Assembly: GCF_004117835.1 (NCBI RefSeq)
Contig: NZ_SDSC01000005.1
Location: 62,001-126,000 of the forward strand
Reading direction: 5' to 3'
From: Macrococcus sp. DPC7161
Lineage (GTDB): Bacteria > Bacillota > Bacilli > Staphylococcales > Staphylococcaceae
DNA length: 64,000 nucleotides
Made by a program: the position numbers and the translations under genes. The notes below the pieces were generated by a model. The model had not been told where the DNA came from and ran no database searches. It saw only the letters and a list, made by a program, of their open reading frames with translations. Below, in pieces: positions 63,620 to 64,000 of this stretch; position 1 is the stretch's first letter; every line of letters starts with the position of its first letter.

Positions 63620-64000
63620 ATGGAACAAAAATTTTTTTCAACGGATACACATATCGGTGCTGTGCATTTAAATGTTAATTTTTTAGAGAATAGCGTACGT
63701 TTTTATAATGAAATTTTAGGAATGAATATTATCGAACAAACAGATACCTATGTTGCATTAGGTGTTGGCGAAAGAAAGTTAGTTTATTTATATCAAACAA
63801 ATGAGAAGAGAACACAAACAGCTGGGTTATTCCATATGGCATTTTTAGTACCTAGTCGTGAAGACTTAGGCAATATCTTCTTTCATTTAATTAAAACACA
63901 ATATCCACTTCACGGTGCTAGTGACCATGATGTTTCAGAAGCTATTTATTTAGCAGACCCTGAAGGTAACGGTATTGAAATCTACCGTGATTTACCTTCT
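63620..64000 (+). CDS. VOC-fold (glyoxalase/dioxygenase-like) protein, 5' part
   Basis: The first 127 codons, cut by the window edge. After a short lead comes the vicinal-oxygen-chelate pattern: THIGAVHLNVNFLENSVRFY, then LGMNIIEQTDTYVALGV, FHMAFLVPSREDLG and YLADPEGNGIEIYRD. The His of AVHLNV, a second His near ASDHDVSEA and the Glu in GIEIY are the usual metal ligands. It resembles CatE-type extradiol dioxygenases, probably with a second repeat outside the window. AAAGGAG precedes the ATG. Confidence 0.82.
   Translation, partial: MEQKFFSTDTHIGAVHLNVNFLENSVRFYNEILGMNIIEQTDTYVALGVGERKLVYLYQTNEKRTQTAGLFHMAFLVPSREDLGNIFFHLIKTQYPLHGASDHDVSEAIYLADPEGNGIEIYRDLPS

Overview
The window is chromosomal DNA of low G+C from a Staphylococcus that is not S. 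aureus. The basis is a complete agr locus with delta-haemolysin-type peptides on the divergent transcript, groES-groEL beside an MroQ-type CPBP protease, a bacterial nitric oxide synthase, pcrB-yerC-purB, and a staphyloferrin A (hts/sfa) locus. The species cannot be named from sequence alone. No rRNA, tRNA, insertion sequence, prophage or CRISPR array was found. About 60 protein genes lie on both strands, mostly in short operons closed by clear hairpin terminators.

Layout. 1-7.2 kb (minus strand): the first codons of pcrA, pcrB, a VanY-type lipoprotein carboxypeptidase, yerC, purB, and a pncB-nadE-UPF0316-NETI operon. 7.3-10.3 kb (plus): an MFS transporter, a degenerate HisA paralogue and nos. 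10.4-17.4 kb: a beta-helix protein, nicotinamidase, family II pyrophosphatase, an oxidoreductase with an SMR pair, an aldehyde dehydrogenase and a lactonase. 17.7-21.4 kb: a complete spermidine operon (arginine decarboxylase, speD, speE, speB). 21.5-26 kb: an MFS transporter, then agr with a short RNAIII-like transcript carrying two delta-lysin-like ORFs, P3/P2 and agrBDCA. 26.1-38.5 kb: a YolD-like gene with a LexA box, an LPXTG surface protein, many single metabolic genes, and a KynB/FAD-monooxygenase/HAD operon. 38.6-41 kb: an attenuator-controlled ABC-F gene and a phosphatase. 41.1-49.7 kb: staphyloferrin A uptake and synthesis behind Fur boxes. 49.9-52.5 kb: a small membrane protein, a secreted Ig-like protein and a DUF5780-like protein with a very acidic tail. 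52.8-55.4 kb: cadCA. 55.6-59.3 kb: a small membrane protein, groESL with CIRCE, mroQ and a palindromic repeat array. 59.3-64 kb: a two-domain PPK2 kinase, PepF-type peptidase, a second LPXTG protein and a partial VOC-fold protein.

How the parts fit. pncA, pncB and nadE together make NAD from nicotinamide. The spermidine operon can convert arginine to spermidine, a pathway S. aureus lacks. agr makes a thiolactone signal with an aromatic ring (C-Y-F-Y-F). The hts/sfa genes read in one direction from tandem Fur boxes, so siderophore uptake, synthesis and export could be co-regulated by iron.

The most unusual object is the gene fused by a TAATG junction to nos. It is a HisA-fold protein that has lost both catalytic aspartates, the catalytic Thr, the phosphate-binding Gly and a substrate loop. 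A new NOS-associated role is inferred. Next in interest are the compact two-peptide RNAIII and two palindrome arrays sharing a 61-63 bp period.
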